Below are positions 25,910 to 35,685 of a DNA stretch of 64,000 bases, piece by piece. The stretch comes from Burkholderiaceae bacterium (lineage in GTDB: Bacteria > Pseudomonadota > Gammaproteobacteria > Burkholderiales > Burkholderiaceae_B), in contig JAGOAJ010000007.1 in assembly GCA_017983955.1 (NCBI GenBank), forward strand, positions 1 to 64,000, in the 5' to 3' direction. Every line of letters starts with the position of its first letter. Positions within the stretch are counted from its first letter, which is position 1. A program made the translations under genes and the position numbers. The notes beneath the pieces were generated by a model, which saw nothing but the letters and a program-made list of their open reading frames with translations, was not told where the DNA came from and searched no databases.

Positions 25910-26463
25910 CCGCTGCAATAGAGACCTTGCAGGGGATGGACAGGCCTGCAGGCGGGATCACACGCCTGCTCGACAAGGTATTTAGCGTCAGCCGCGCTGC
26001 AGCAGCATTTTTTCTTGTAATGATTGCGTTGTTGACGCTAGCCCAGATTGGCGGCCGTAGTTTTGGGGTGCAGATACGCGATGCCGACGTGTTGGCGGGT
26101 TTTGCCATGGCGGCGTCGGCGTTTCTTGCATTGCCCAGCACACTGCGTAATGGTGGTCATATCCGTATTACGCTGTTTACCTCACGTTTCCAAAGCGGGG
26201 CGCGCCGCTGGATCGAGGCGTGGTGCCTGTTATTTGCGATAGTCCTTATAGGCGCCTTCACCGTATTCTCGATAGAAATGGTTGTTCAATCCTATGAGTT
26301 CGGTGATGTGGCCTCGGGCCTGATAGGGATTCCTCTTTGGATACCTCAGGTCGGTATGGCAGTGGGCGCGCTGCTCCTTGAGATCGCATTCATTGAACAG
26401 GCAGTGCGTTTGATTCAGGGGCAACGCTTAAGTTATGAAGGCATAGAGGGAGAGGGCGACTGA
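25906..26463 (+). CDS. TRAP transporter small permease (DctQ family)
   Basis: 185 residues from a GTG overlapping the stop of dctP, with AGGAG 7 bases upstream. Four membrane segments are visible with the DctQ pattern (FFLVMIALLTLAQIGGRSFG, FLALPSTLRNGGHIRITLF, WIPQVGMAVGALLLEIAF). It forms the membrane complex with the DctM protein encoded 57 bases downstream. An ATG reading 20 codons earlier would lie inside dctP and is less likely. Confidence 0.88.
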   Translation: MTAAIETLQGMDRPAGGITRLLDKVFSVSRAAAAFFLVMIALLTLAQIGGRSFGVQIRDADVLAGFAMAASAFLALPSTLRNGGHIRITLFTSRFQSGARRWIEAWCLLFAIVLIGAFTVFSIEMVVQSYEFGDVASGLIGIPLWIPQVGMAVGALLLEIAFIEQAVRLIQGQRLSYEGIEGEGD

Positions 26464-26519
26464 GCTTCCAGGCCATCAGCGCGTTCTGATGGGGTTAATA
26501 ACGCTTTCACGGAATAACT

Positions 26520-27827
26520 ATGGATATTTTAACTTATGGCCCAATTGTCGCCCTGATTTTGCTGTTGCTGTTGGGGTCGGGAATTTGGGTTGCGTTGTCG
26601 CTGCTGGGCGTTGCATGCATCGGAATGCTGATATTTTCGAATGCGCCATTGTCGGCAGTCATGCCCACTACCATCTGGAGCTCTATAAGTACTTGGACAT
26701 TGACGGCCTTACCGCTTTTCATCTGGATGGGGGAAATCCTATTCAGGACTCGTATGTCCAATGACTTGTTTCAAGGGCTGTCTCCATGGTTGGGGCGTTT
26801 GCCTGGACGTCTGCTGCATGTGAATGTACTAGGCTGTGGAATTTTTTCAGCGGTATCTGGTTCGTCAGCGGCGACGGCGGCAACAGTGGGGCAGATGTCG
26901 GTGCCCGAATTGAAAGATCGCGGCTATCACGAGCCGTTGATCCTGGGTTCGCTGGCTGCCTCTGGAACGCTGGGTCTGTTAATACCGCCTTCGATCATCC
27001 TTATTGTCTATGGTGTATCGGTCAATTTGTCGATAGGTAAGCTGTTTCTGGCGGGCGTCGTGCCGGGGATGTTGATCATCTTGCTTTTCAGTGGCTACAT
27101 TGTTTTCTGGGCATTGTTGAATCCGAAAAAAATGCCTGCACCTGAACCCAGGCTTGGATTCAGGGAGTCATTTAAGCGCTTGAGGCTGTTGCTGCCAGTG
27201 GTGCTGCTGATTGTCGGCGTCATAGGTTCTATATACAGCGGTATAGCGACGGCTACCGAGGCGGCGACGATAGGTGTAGTAGGCGCTTTGTTGATTGCAC
27301 TCTTTAGTGGTGGGTTGACGTGGCAGGGGTTCATGGCCAGCCTTTATGGGGCAACACGTACCTCTTGCATGATTGCTTTCATTATCGCGGGCGCAGCGTT
27401 CTTGACCGTAACCATGGGCTTTTCGGGTATTCCACGTGCATTGGCGGAATGGATATCGACGTTCGGCTTGTCACCCTATGCTCTGTTGGCGGCATTGACA
27501 TTGCTTTACCTGGTGCTTGGGTGTTTTTTGGATGGGATATCTATGGTGGTTTTAAGTACCGCCGTGGTCATTCCCATGGTCGAAGCGGCCGGCATCGATC
27601 TGATTTGGTTTGGTATATTTTTGGTGCTTCTGGTTGAAATCGCGCAGATCACTCCACCGGTGGGTTTCAATCTGTTTGTGGTGCAGGGAATTACGGGACG
27701 AGACATTCTGTACGTGAGCAAGGCAGTATTCCCATTTTTTGTGCTCCTGGTTCTGGCGATCATTATTCTGACCGTGTTTCCAGCACTGGTTACATGGTTG
27801 CCCGATAGCATGAGTATTTCTAAGTAA
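26520..27827 (+). CDS. TRAP transporter large permease (DctM family)
   Basis: 435 residues, about 12 membrane segments. Typical DctM features are LPLFIWMGEILFRTRM, GCGIFSAVSGSSAATAATVG, LGSLAASGTLGLLIPPSIILI and ITPPVGFNLFVVQGI. It couples solute entry to the sodium or proton gradient together with DctP and DctQ. It is the last gene of the TRAP operon and is followed 24 bases later by a strong intrinsic terminator. Confidence 0.93.
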   Translation: MDILTYGPIVALILLLLLGSGIWVALSLLGVACIGMLIFSNAPLSAVMPTTIWSSISTWTLTALPLFIWMGEILFRTRMSNDLFQGLSPWLGRLPGRLLHVNVLGCGIFSAVSGSSAATAATVGQMSVPELKDRGYHEPLILGSLAASGTLGLLIPPSIILIVYGVSVNLSIGKLFLAGVVPGMLIILLFSGYIVFWALLNPKKMPAPEPRLGFRESFKRLRLLLPVVLLIVGVIGSIYSGIATATEAATIGVVGALLIALFSGGLTWQGFMASLYGATRTSCMIAFIIAGAAFLTVTMGFSGIPRALAEWISTFGLSPYALLAALTLLYLVLGCFLDGISMVVLSTAVVIPMVEAAGIDLIWFGIFLVLLVEIAQITPPVGFNLFVVQGITGRDILYVSKAVFPFFVLLVLAIIILTVFPALVTWLPDSMSISK

Positions 27828-27851
27828 CCACAGCAGTGGCAGCGGCATAAC

Positions 27852-27889
27852 AAAAGCCCATGCATCAGAATAGATGCATGGGCTTTTTT
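27852..27889. terminator. Rho-independent terminator
   Basis: AAAAGCCCATGCAT, an 8-base loop, then ATGCATGGGCTTTT running into T residues: a perfect 14-base stem with a T-tract on the plus strand and a shorter one on the minus strand. It lies between the convergent dctM and DapA-like genes and can end both transcripts. Confidence 0.92.
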
Positions 27890-27922
27890 CTATTGGGTAT
27901 AGGGAAATCGCTTTGCTTGGCG

Positions 27923-28834
27923 CTAAATTGAAAAGCCCACCGAGCTGAGATCGTCGAGAAGCTGTTGGACCTTGTCTTGTGGCAGGGATTCCAGCGGCGG
28001 GCGTACAACCGTCCAGAGAGGATCCTGGCGGCTATTCGCAATCACGCTTTTCATTGCGGGGATCAGTGCATGGCGCTGAAAGATCTGCCGTACTTGCAGG
28101 ATTGCTTCGTTTTCGGTCGTGACATCATCGGACATCCGGTTGCGATAAACCGAGGATATCGCTGCTGGATTCACGTTACAAGTAGCGCTGATGCAGCCAG
28201 CTCCGCCGATGCGTACCGCGTCAAGCATGTAGCTTTCTGTACCGGGAAAGACATCGAATCCTTCTTGAGAAAAATTATCAATGTAGGCTTTCATGCTGTT
28301 CCAGTCGCCTGAAGAATCTTTCAGGCCAGCGATTGCTGTGGGGTAGCGATGCAGCAGCTTTTCTACCAGCGACACGGAAAGCGGGATCTGGGATACGGCG
28401 GGGAAGTGATAAAGGTAAAGCCGTAAGTCATCGCTGGCTACGCGTTCGATGACTTCGGAAAAATAATTGAATAGGCCGTTATCGCTCACGCCTTTGTAGT
28501 AGAACGGCGGGAGCATCAGGACACCCGCAGCACCTGCCTGGACAGCATGGCGCGTGAGTTCAACCGTTTCCGGCAAAGAGCAGCAACCCGTACCAGGCAT
28601 CATGCGCTGCGGTGGGACACCGGCCTCTAATAGGCTTTCCGTCAGCGCCAAGCGTTCTTTCAACGACAGCGAGGTCGCTTCGGAGTTAGTACCAAAGATG
28701 GCCAGGCCGACATCGTTGGCGATCAGCCATTTGCAATGGTCCACGAACTTTTCGTGATCAGGTTGCAGATCGTGCTTGAAGGGCGTGACGACGGGTGCTA
28801 GAGCGCCTTTTATTCGCGGCGTGGTGGATGGCAT
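27923..28834 (-). CDS. DapA/NAL-superfamily aldolase or hydro-lyase
   Basis: 303 residues from the ATG at 28834, with AGGAGA 10 bases upstream; an in-frame TTG at 28858 would add 8 residues. TIM barrel with Schiff-base lysine in IAGLKDSSGDW and catalytic tyrosine kept in LYLYHFPAVS; the active-site loop reads FGTNSEAT instead of GTTGE. The family contains many sugar-acid and hydroxyoxoacid lyases besides DapA. It faces the TRAP operon and shares its terminator, so it may act on the imported acid. The tyrosine is present here, in contrast to the paralog at 5934. Confidence 0.87.
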   Translation of the reverse strand: MPSTTPRIKGALAPVVTPFKHDLQPDHEKFVDHCKWLIANDVGLAIFGTNSEATSLSLKERLALTESLLEAGVPPQRMMPGTGCCSLPETVELTRHAVQAGAAGVLMLPPFYYKGVSDNGLFNYFSEVIERVASDDLRLYLYHFPAVSQIPLSVSLVEKLLHRYPTAIAGLKDSSGDWNSMKAYIDNFSQEGFDVFPGTESYMLDAVRIGGAGCISATCNVNPAAISSVYRNRMSDDVTTENEAILQVRQIFQRHALIPAMKSVIANSRQDPLWTVVRPPLESLPQDKVQQLLDDLSSVGFSI

Positions 28835-28866
28835 GGGTACAGGTTCTCCTATGGTCAAGGGGGTTT

Positions 28867-28874
28867 CGTATACG
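28867..28874. promoter_or_regulatory. Palindrome CGTATACG upstream of DapA-like gene
   Basis: A perfect 8-base palindrome with GTATAC core lies 33 bases before the DapA-like start and 98 bases before the NHL gene. The core is the same as that of the proposed GntR site at 7727. A single short palindrome is weak evidence. Confidence 0.25.
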
Positions 28875-28971
28875 TCAATATATAGCAGTTCCTAGCTACT
28901 TGAAGCGTAGTTTTTCTGACGTCTGAATTCGATAAAACTCTATCGCCTAATGACCGCTGATGTGATGAAAT

Positions 28972-29859
28972 ATGTCAATTGGGAGAAGAGCATTGGCTAT
29001 ACAAAACAAAACAAAAAAGCAGTTTGTTATCTTGGGTGATCGACATTATTACGTGGAAAGGCCCTGGCCCCATAGTGATGTAAACCTTGCCGGGCTTAGC
29101 GATGTGGTCGCGTTTCCTGATGGTCGTGTGGCTGCAATCTGTAGAAATGCTCCGCACGTGGTTATCTTTGGGACTGGAGGCGAGGTAGTCGATACATGGG
29201 TTATTCCAACCCTGGTGTGCCCGCATTACGGCTCCATTACGAAAAATGGGGATCTTCTGATTGCCGATTTGGATGGTCATCGAATTTTTCGCATTAATGC
29301 CCAAGGCGTCACGGTAAATATACTGGGACGGGCAGACTATCCACGCTGGGGCGCGCCTTTTAATCATCCTACGGCTGCAGTCGAGGATAAAGACGGTGGG
29401 TATTGGGTAAGCGATGGTTATGGCAATTCCTGCGTACATCACTTCGCGGCGGACCTAACGCTTACTTCCACCTTTGGCGTACCAGGTGCGGCACCTGGCG
29501 AATTATCGACTCCGCATGATGTTTTAGTGGCTCGCAATGGCCAGTTGCTGGCGGTGGACAGGGAAAATCATCGCGTTCAAGTATTTAATGCGGACGGCTC
29601 ATATTGCACAGCGCTGGAACAGCTCTATAAACCCATGGCTGTAGCTCAACTGTCTGATGGCAGTATCCTGGTTACCGACCACACCCCACGTTTGTCACGT
29701 TATACCGTTGATGGGCAGCTGCTGGGCCGTTGTCGGACCTTCAGTACCGTCGCTCACGGCCTGGCGGTTGCGCCAGATGGGTGTATTTATTTGGCAGAGA
29801 TGGCCCCGACCATGCTGACTCGTTTGTGTCCCGTCAATGACGGATCGATAGCCATCTGA
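28972..29859 (+). CDS. NHL-repeat beta-propeller protein
   Basis: 295 residues without signal peptide or membrane segment. Repeated blades are visible with the NHL pattern, for example LSDVVAFPDGRVAAI, GSITKNGDLLIADLDGHRIFRI, PHDVLVARNGQLLAVDRENHRVQVF and AHGLAVAPDGCIYLAEM, spaced about 45-50 residues apart, enough for a six-bladed propeller. Relatives include SMP-30/gluconolactonase-like and peptidylglycine-lyase-like proteins. It begins the operon with the dimeric-barrel protein and the amidase, divergent from the DapA-like gene. A lactonase role is possible but no metal ligands can be assigned with confidence. The ribosome site is weak. Confidence 0.75.
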   Translation: MSIGRRALAIQNKTKKQFVILGDRHYYVERPWPHSDVNLAGLSDVVAFPDGRVAAICRNAPHVVIFGTGGEVVDTWVIPTLVCPHYGSITKNGDLLIADLDGHRIFRINAQGVTVNILGRADYPRWGAPFNHPTAAVEDKDGGYWVSDGYGNSCVHHFAADLTLTSTFGVPGAAPGELSTPHDVLVARNGQLLAVDRENHRVQVFNADGSYCTALEQLYKPMAVAQLSDGSILVTDHTPRLSRYTVDGQLLGRCRTFSTVAHGLAVAPDGCIYLAEMAPTMLTRLCPVNDGSIAI

Positions 29860-29884
29860 TTTCTTATTATCTAGGAGTAAAAAC

Positions 29885-30556
29885 ATGCCTTTGTCCGGCT
29901 CTGGAATGCTGATCACACTCATGAATGTGTTGCCCGAAGAGGAGCAAGACTTCAATGAGTGGTACGACAAGGAGCACCTGGCGGAACGGGTCGAGATCCC
30001 GGGCTTCATGGAAGCCCGGCGTTATGAAGCAGTTGCCGCCACGCCAAAGTATCTGAATCTGTATACGACGAAAACCTTCGATGTGCTGGATAGCCCTGTG
30101 TATCACGGGGTCTTGCAGAATCAGACCGAACGTTCCCGTCACCATATCCCCAAGTTTCTTGACGGTATACGTGCCATCGCCCGTGTGACGGTTAGTTTGG
30201 GGCAGGGCAGGGGATCTGTTCTGACGATACTGCATCTGCGTCCTGGCCCGGTTGAGGCGCGTCAGCAGGCATTGCGAGATAGGTTGCTACCTGCTTTACA
30301 AGATCAGGTGAAGGCGGGTTTGATTTCAGCGCATTTGGTCGAGGGCGATCCTGAGCTATCCAAACCGCTCATGAAGGACGGCGAGGTCGCACCGGCCGTT
30401 GCCGACTGGTTCGTCATTCTGGATGCGAGCAGCCTTGTCCAGGCTCAGTGTGGTCTGGACGCGTTGATCGGCAGTGATGGATTGATCGATCCGCTGGACA
30501 TTGTGTCCACAGGCAGCTACCGCTTGCTTTGGGACCTTTCCCGAAATGAACTTTGA
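29885..30556 (+). CDS. DUF4286/EthD-like dimeric alpha-beta barrel protein
   Basis: 223 residues, with a good TAGGAG site upstream. The N-terminal LITLMNVLPEEEQDFNEWY followed by DKEHLAERVEIPGFMEARRY is typical of the ferredoxin-like dimeric barrel families (DUF4286, EthD and relatives), with the conserved W-Y-x-x-E-H segment. The second half seems to be a diverged repeat of the same fold. Members are small cytoplasmic enzymes or binding proteins in catabolic operons. It overlaps the amidase start region by about 11 bases, so the two are coupled. Function unknown. Confidence 0.65.
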   Translation: MPLSGSGMLITLMNVLPEEEQDFNEWYDKEHLAERVEIPGFMEARRYEAVAATPKYLNLYTTKTFDVLDSPVYHGVLQNQTERSRHHIPKFLDGIRAIARVTVSLGQGRGSVLTILHLRPGPVEARQQALRDRLLPALQDQVKAGLISAHLVEGDPELSKPLMKDGEVAPAVADWFVILDASSLVQAQCGLDALIGSDGLIDPLDIVSTGSYRLLWDLSRNEL

Positions 30557-31982
30557 TGTGGTTGAATCAGCTATGAGTATGCATACAGGCGACCCCGCCA
30601 CCTGGACCGTTGAAGCGCTTTCACGGGAAATTTATGAACAACGGCTGTCTCCGGTGGATGTCGTGGAAAGCTATCTCGCGCGCATCGCTCGCCTGGATGG
30701 CACCATGCACGCGTTTATTGATTTGCATGCCGATGAGGCTCGCCTGGCGGCTCAGGCAGCCGATAAGGCCATCCGTGCCGGGTATTATTTAGGACCCTTG
30801 CATGGCGTGCCCATCGCATTGAAGGACTTGATTGAAATCGAAGGTAAAGTGGTAACCGGAGGGTCAGCCGCGTGGTCTGACCGGATTGCTACCCGCACCG
30901 CAACGCTTGTAACGCGACTGGTTCAGGCCGGTGCAATCATTCTGGGGAAAACGCATACGGTCGAGTTCGCGTTCGGAGGATGGGGGACCAACCAGCATTT
31001 TGGCACGCCGTTGAACCCCTGGGACTTGAACCACCCACGCACGCCCGGGGGTTCAAGCAGCGGTTCGGCCGTCGCCATCGCAACTGGCATGGCGCCATGT
31101 GCGATGGGTACGGATACAGGCGGGTCTGTTCGTATGCCCGCTGCTTGGTGTGGCTTGACAGGCCTGAAGACGAGCTTGGGTCGAATCAGCGGTTATGGCG
31201 TATTGCCATTGAGTTCGACATTGGATACCCCTGGACCTATGGCCTATACGGTCAATGACGTCGCTTTGTTGTATCGGCTATTGTGTGGTCCTGATCCTTT
31301 GGATCGCCGTACATGGGGTCTGCCCGCTCACGATCGTGGTCAGATGGGGGCCGCGTCATCCAGCCTGAAGGGTATGCGTTTACTGCGTATGCCGCAGGCC
31401 GAGCGAGCCTATGCTAGTGCGGAAATGTTGGCTGCGTACGATAGGTCTGTGGACGAGCTAGAGCGTCTAGGCGCAGAAATACATTGTATTGATTTGCCAT
31501 GTGCTTTTGCCGATGTGGCCAAGCTTAATGGCTTGATCATGAGTGCGGAAAGTTATTCTTTGCTTGGTAAGCTGGTTACTGATTCCGATCTGCCTTTGGA
31601 TGACCATGTGCGACCGCGTGTTATGGCAGGACGCGGTGTCCTTGCACAGGATTATATTGACGCCTTATCCGAACGCCAGCTATTGATAGCCAAGTTCGAT
31701 GATGCCTTGCAAGGTTACGACGCTTTGTTGACGCCCACGATGACCACCACTGCCTTACTTTTGGAAGAGGTCGATCAGACTACGGCACCATCGCACTTCA
31801 CCCGGTTTGGCAATTTTCTGGATCTGTGTGCGCTTTCTTTACCTAACGGCCAGGATCAGCAAGGGTTGCCAACATCCCTGCAAATTGTCGGTCGTCAGTA
31901 CCAAGAAACGACGGTGCTGAAAATAGGGCAGGCCTATCAGGAAGCCACACAGTGGCACCACCGAAGGCCTTTGGGTTTGTGA
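30546..31982 (+). CDS. Amidase (amidase-signature family)
   Basis: 478 residues from the ATG at 30546; ATGs at 30573 and 30579 are alternatives and no strong ribosome site discriminates. Amidase-signature enzyme with the Ser-cisSer-Lys triad: Lys in GVPIALKDLIE, cis-Ser in GTDTGGSVRMPAAWCG, and the glycine/serine-rich segment TPGGSSSGSAVAIATGM. It hydrolyses an amide or carbamate in the cytoplasm, giving ammonia or an amine and an acid. It ends the NHL / dimeric-barrel / amidase operon. With the TRAP importer beside it, the substrate may be an imported amide-containing acid; that is inference. Confidence 0.88.
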   Translation: MNFDVVESAMSMHTGDPATWTVEALSREIYEQRLSPVDVVESYLARIARLDGTMHAFIDLHADEARLAAQAADKAIRAGYYLGPLHGVPIALKDLIEIEGKVVTGGSAAWSDRIATRTATLVTRLVQAGAIILGKTHTVEFAFGGWGTNQHFGTPLNPWDLNHPRTPGGSSSGSAVAIATGMAPCAMGTDTGGSVRMPAAWCGLTGLKTSLGRISGYGVLPLSSTLDTPGPMAYTVNDVALLYRLLCGPDPLDRRTWGLPAHDRGQMGAASSSLKGMRLLRMPQAERAYASAEMLAAYDRSVDELERLGAEIHCIDLPCAFADVAKLNGLIMSAESYSLLGKLVTDSDLPLDDHVRPRVMAGRGVLAQDYIDALSERQLLIAKFDDALQGYDALLTPTMTTTALLLEEVDQTTAPSHFTRFGNFLDLCALSLPNGQDQQGLPTSLQIVGRQYQETTVLKIGQAYQEATQWHHRRPLGL

Positions 31983-32072
31983 TGCCCTGGGCCTTGAGCT
32001 CAGTGGCTGTTTAGGTGTGTAATGGCAGTGTTGGTTTCACTGATGCATTGCGCTACCTAAACAGGAGGCACC

Positions 32073-32960
32073 ATGTCTAGACTGACCGCTAAAGACTTCG
32101 CACCAGAACTGCTTGAGCTTTATGATTTCTACGTACACGGTGCCATCAGCAAGCGCGAGTTCCTTAGCCGGGCCGCCAAATTCGCCATAGGCGGGCTGAC
32201 GGCCACCACTATCCTGGCTTCATTGCGCCCCAATTATGCACTGGCCCAGCAGGTGTCGGCTACCGACCCGGATATCACCGCCGACTATATTACCTACCCA
32301 TCGCCCCTAGGCAATGGTCAGGTTCGTGCATACCTGGTCAAACCCGCCCACGCGCAGGGCAAATTGCCGGGCGTTGTGGTCGTTCACGAGAACCGCGGAC
32401 TTAATCCCTACATCGAGGACGTTGCGCGTCGCTTGGCGAAAGCTGGTTATATAGCGCTGGCGCCTGACGGACTCAGTTCAATGGGGGGGTATCCCGGCAA
32501 CGACGATAAGGGACGGGAACTTCAGCAGCAAGTCGATCCCGAAAAACTGATGAACGATTTCTTTGCCGCCATTGAATTTCTGCCCACCCTTGATGGGACA
32601 ACTGGAAAAGTGGGCATCATCGGCTTTTGTTATGGCGGTGGCGTCGCGAATGCCGCGGCAGTGGCTTATCCAGAACTGGCGGCTGCGGTGTCCTTTTATG
32701 GTCGGCAGCCCGACTCTAAAGATGTACCCAAGATACAAGCGCCGCTGCTGCTTCACTATGCAGGGTTAGATACTCAAATCAATCAAGGCTGGCCCGCATT
32801 CGAGGCCGCGTTGAAGGCAAATGGCAAGATATACGAAGCGTACATCTATCCCGATGTGAATCACGGATTTCACAACGACACGACGCCGCGCTACGACGAG
32901 GCTGCTGCACAACTTGCATGGAGCCGCAGTATCGCGTGGTTTAAACGGTATCTGTTCTAG
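32073..32960 (+). CDS. Dienelactone hydrolase family protein, exported (YghX-like)
   Basis: 295 residues with a very strong AGGAGG site. An N-terminal segment of about 35 residues is followed by [16 protein letters not shown] and a hydrophobic stretch ending near NYALAQQ: a Tat-like signal in which the twin arginine is Lys-Arg. The alpha/beta hydrolase domain has the cysteine nucleophile in GFCYGGG, the acid in YAGLDTQI and the histidine in NHGFHND. Similar proteins are often called carboxymethylenebutenolidase, but their natural substrates are mostly unknown. It appears monocistronic. Confidence 0.87.
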   Translation: MSRLTAKDFAPELLELYDFYVHGAISKREFLSRAAKFAIGGLTATTILASLRPNYALAQQVSATDPDITADYITYPSPLGNGQVRAYLVKPAHAQGKLPGVVVVHENRGLNPYIEDVARRLAKAGYIALAPDGLSSMGGYPGNDDKGRELQQQVDPEKLMNDFFAAIEFLPTLDGTTGKVGIIGFCYGGGVANAAAVAYPELAAAVSFYGRQPDSKDVPKIQAPLLLHYAGLDTQINQGWPAFEAALKANGKIYEAYIYPDVNHGFHNDTTPRYDEAAAQLAWSRSIAWFKRYLF

Positions 32961-33078
32961 GTAACCGTATTTCGTATTTGAATGGTATTGGCTGCTTGAA
33001 ATATTCTGATTGTTATCCTGATAGCAGTGTATAGAAGATCATGTGATGCGCCTGTGAATAGACGGCTGCAGGAGTATG

Positions 33079-33894
33079 ATGCTTCACACAGATAATCAGG
33101 GAGACAGCGTGAATTTTATTTTCCGGGGCGACGAGCTTCTTTTGTCCGAATCCAGCATAGACTTTCCCGATGCCGATGTCTGCGTCGGTATCGGCCTGGG
33201 TGCCGATGCGCTTCAGTCGGTTGGACCTTCTAACGGTTCCAGCCACTATACCTGCCAAGTCGCGCGCGACATCGAAGCGCCATCAGGCTTTGCGTTTCGT
33301 AAGCTGCGCGCCGTCCTGACCGAGCTTGGTGAGTACGGGTCACTGGCTGGTCGTGCGTTTCAGGTATCGGAGTGGGTGCGTACCCATCGTTATTGCGGTG
33401 TTTGTGCAACGCCCATGCATAAGTCGGAAAAAGAACTTTGTTTTCACTGTTCCAACTGCGGTTTTTCTGCCTACCCACGTATCTCGCCTGCAATGATGGT
33501 GCTTATTAAGCGCGATGACCAGATACTGCTGGCGCGTCATGCAACATACGCTACGGCGCGTTATACCGCTCTGGCCGGTTTTGTCGAAGCCGGTGAAAGT
33601 ATAGAAGAGGCCATCCACCGCGAGGTGTTCGAGGAAGTAGGCCTGCAGGTCAAAGACCTGCGTTATTTCGGCAGCCAGTCATGGCCATTTCCCCATTCGT
33701 TGATGATCGCCTACACCGCGGAGTACGCTGGCGGCGAGCTTCGTCTTCAACAGGACGAAATCGCCGATGCGCACTGGTTTGGCCCTGGCGACGCCCTGCC
33801 TGATATCCCCATGCTTGAGTCTATCGCGGGCCGTTTGGTGCGGGCTAATTTGCCGTCAAATGTGGCTGTGGGTTCGAATTCAGCTACGGGTTAA
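33079..33894 (+). CDS. nudC: NAD(H) pyrophosphatase / mRNA decapping Nudix enzyme NudC
   Basis: 271 residues from the ATG at 33079, preceded by AGGAG at 4-5 bases; an ATG one codon earlier is less well spaced. A zinc ribbon (CGVC...CFHC..CG) precedes the Nudix domain with box GFVEAGES...REVFEEVG, and [11 protein letters not shown] after it is specific for NudC. It hydrolyses NADH to NMNH and AMP and removes NAD caps from RNA. Its last 4 bases overlap the convergent NTF2-like gene. Confidence 0.94.
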   Translation: MLHTDNQGDSVNFIFRGDELLLSESSIDFPDADVCVGIGLGADALQSVGPSNGSSHYTCQVARDIEAPSGFAFRKLRAVLTELGEYGSLAGRAFQVSEWVRTHRYCGVCATPMHKSEKELCFHCSNCGFSAYPRISPAMMVLIKRDDQILLARHATYATARYTALAGFVEAGESIEEAIHREVFEEVGLQVKDLRYFGSQSWPFPHSLMIAYTAEYAGGELRLQQDEIADAHWFGPGDALPDIPMLESIAGRLVRANLPSNVAVGSNSATG

Positions 33895-34358
33895 AGGCCA
33901 AGATCGCTCAAGCCAGGGTGGTCGTCGGGGCGTCGACCCAGTGGCCAAAAGAATTTTCGGTCAGATTCCTTAATGGGCCGGTCGTTAATGCTGGCGTGGC
34001 GGTGGGTCATTAAACCTTCTGCGCTGAACTGCCAGTTTTCGTTTCCGTAACTACGGAACCAATTGGCAGCGTCATCATGCCATTCGTACGCGAATCGCAC
34101 GGCAATCCGGTCATCGGAAAAAGCCCAGATTTCTTTGATTAAGCGATAGTCAAGCTCGCGCATCCACTTGCGCTCAAGTAGGGCGCACACAGCATCGCGG
34201 CCTACAGGGAACTCCACACGGTTTCGCCAGCGTGTATCTATGCTGTATGCAAGTGCCACCCGGCTTGGATCGCGTGAGTTCCAACCGTCTTCAGCCAGGC
34301 GTACTTTCTGGATAGCGGTTTCAAGAGTGAACGGAGGCAGTGGGGGACGAGTTTCCAT
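33891..34358 (-). CDS. NTF2-like protein (DUF1348 family)
   Basis: 155 residues from the ATG at 34358, with AAGGAT upstream. It belongs to the NTF2-like cone fold DUF1348: [74 protein letters not shown] and the C-terminal [16 protein letters not shown] are conserved in these proteins. Function is not established. The same reading frame stays open far upstream, but that part is antisense overlap with the MFS gene and has no family resemblance. It lies 60 bases after the MFS gene on the same strand and may be cotranscribed with it. Confidence 0.88.
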   Translation of the reverse strand: METRPPLPPFTLETAIQKVRLAEDGWNSRDPSRVALAYSIDTRWRNRVEFPVGRDAVCALLERKWMRELDYRLIKEIWAFSDDRIAVRFAYEWHDDAANWFRSYGNENWQFSAEGLMTHRHASINDRPIKESDRKFFWPLGRRPDDHPGLSDLGL

Positions 34359-34417
34359 TGACGATCCTTTTTGACTAGTTGAAATTTCACGTAGACAAGT
34401 CTGTCTATCCGTTAATG

Positions 34418-35617
34418 CTACTCGAGTTGGGCACGATTTCTTCGATCTAGCCCGACCGAGATCAGCAACAACACCAAACCACCTAGGGCAAGCAGGGCGC
34501 CTACCCAGCCGGGCGAAGTCCATCCATAGCCACGGGCGATCGCCATACCGCCCAGCAAAGGTCCCAGCGCGTTGGCAAAGTTGAAAGCGGAATGGTTCAA
34601 TGCCGCGGCCAGGCTTTGGGCGTTTTTTGCGACGTCCATTAACCGAGTTTGCAACACGGTGCCCAGCGCGCCGCCTATTCCGATTAAAAAGACAGTAACC
34701 GAAATCCCCCATAGGCTTTGGGCTGTCACGGTAAAAAGGGCCGAGGCGGCGGCGCTCCAAAGCAACAGGCCTGCCGCGGTGGGCATAAGTGCCCGGTCGG
34801 CAAACCAGGGCACCACAATGTTGCCTAAGGTCATACCCACACCAAAAATACCTAGCACCAGGGGAACCGCTGCGGGAGACACTTGGGTAACTAGTATCAA
34901 GGTATCGGCCAGATACGTATAAACAGCAAACAGTCCCCCAAAACCGATGGCACCCACAGCCAGCGTAAGCCAAACCTGACCATGTTTAAGCGCTCCAAGC
35001 TCACGCAGGGGGCTGGAGCCTGGGGACGCTGGTGTATTGGGGGCTAGTTTGGCGATTAGCGCTATGGTCAGCAAACCTACCAGTGCCACCAGCGCGAATC
35101 CCCAGCGCCAGCCGATTGCATGTCCTAGCCAGTTGGCAAAGGGAACGCCAATAATGGTAGCAACAGTCAGGCCCAGGAACATCCGTCCTACTGCCTGATT
35201 GCGCTTGTTCAGCGGCACCAGCGACACGGCAACCAGAGATGCTACGCCAAAGTAGGCACCATGCGGCAAGCCGCTTAGGAAGCGCAGTACCAGCATCCAT
35301 TCATAGGTCGGGGCGAAGGCGGATAAGCCGTTGAACAGGGCGAATATGGCCATCAGCCAGAGCAATAACGTACGGCGAGCCACGCGTGCAGCCAGCACAG
35401 TCAGAACGGGGGCGCCCACGACCACGCCCAGTGCGTAGGCGCTGATCACGTGACCCGCGGTCGGCGCATCGATATTCAAATCCTTGGCGAAGTAGGGCAG
35501 CAGGCTCATCGTAGCGAATTCAGTGGTGCCGATCGCGAATGCGCCCATAGCCAGTGCGAATATGACCAGGCTGGCGGGATACTGCGTTGTTTTAGACTTG
35601 TAGGTGGGCTTCGACAT
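34418..35617 (-). CDS. MFS transporter (AraJ/YdhP-like, DHA1 efflux type)
   Basis: 399 residues from the ATG at 35617; an in-frame start at 35650 adds 11 residues. Twelve membrane segments. [21 protein letters not shown] in helix 1 and [15 protein letters not shown] in the middle are hallmarks of the AraJ / YdhP / sugar-efflux branch of the DHA1 family. Such carriers export drugs, sugars or purine derivatives using the proton gradient. The NTF2-like gene follows on the same strand. Confidence 0.9.
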   Translation of the reverse strand: MSKPTYKSKTTQYPASLVIFALAMGAFAIGTTEFATMSLLPYFAKDLNIDAPTAGHVISAYALGVVVGAPVLTVLAARVARRTLLLWLMAIFALFNGLSAFAPTYEWMLVLRFLSGLPHGAYFGVASLVAVSLVPLNKRNQAVGRMFLGLTVATIIGVPFANWLGHAIGWRWGFALVALVGLLTIALIAKLAPNTPASPGSSPLRELGALKHGQVWLTLAVGAIGFGGLFAVYTYLADTLILVTQVSPAAVPLVLGIFGVGMTLGNIVVPWFADRALMPTAAGLLLWSAAASALFTVTAQSLWGISVTVFLIGIGGALGTVLQTRLMDVAKNAQSLAAALNHSAFNFANALGPLLGGMAIARGYGWTSPGWVGALLALGGLVLLLISVGLDRRNRAQLE

Positions 35618-35685
35618 GGATGGGGCAGTGAAATACGGGTAAACCCGCATTCTACTGCCTGGGGGACTGCTGGTGTTGCAACTGT

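Noticed and set aside
34359..34973. Upstream extension of the NTF2-like gene reading frame
   Set aside because: It is antisense to no function of its own and overlaps the MFS gene in another frame; the DUF1348 similarity begins only at the ATG of 34358.
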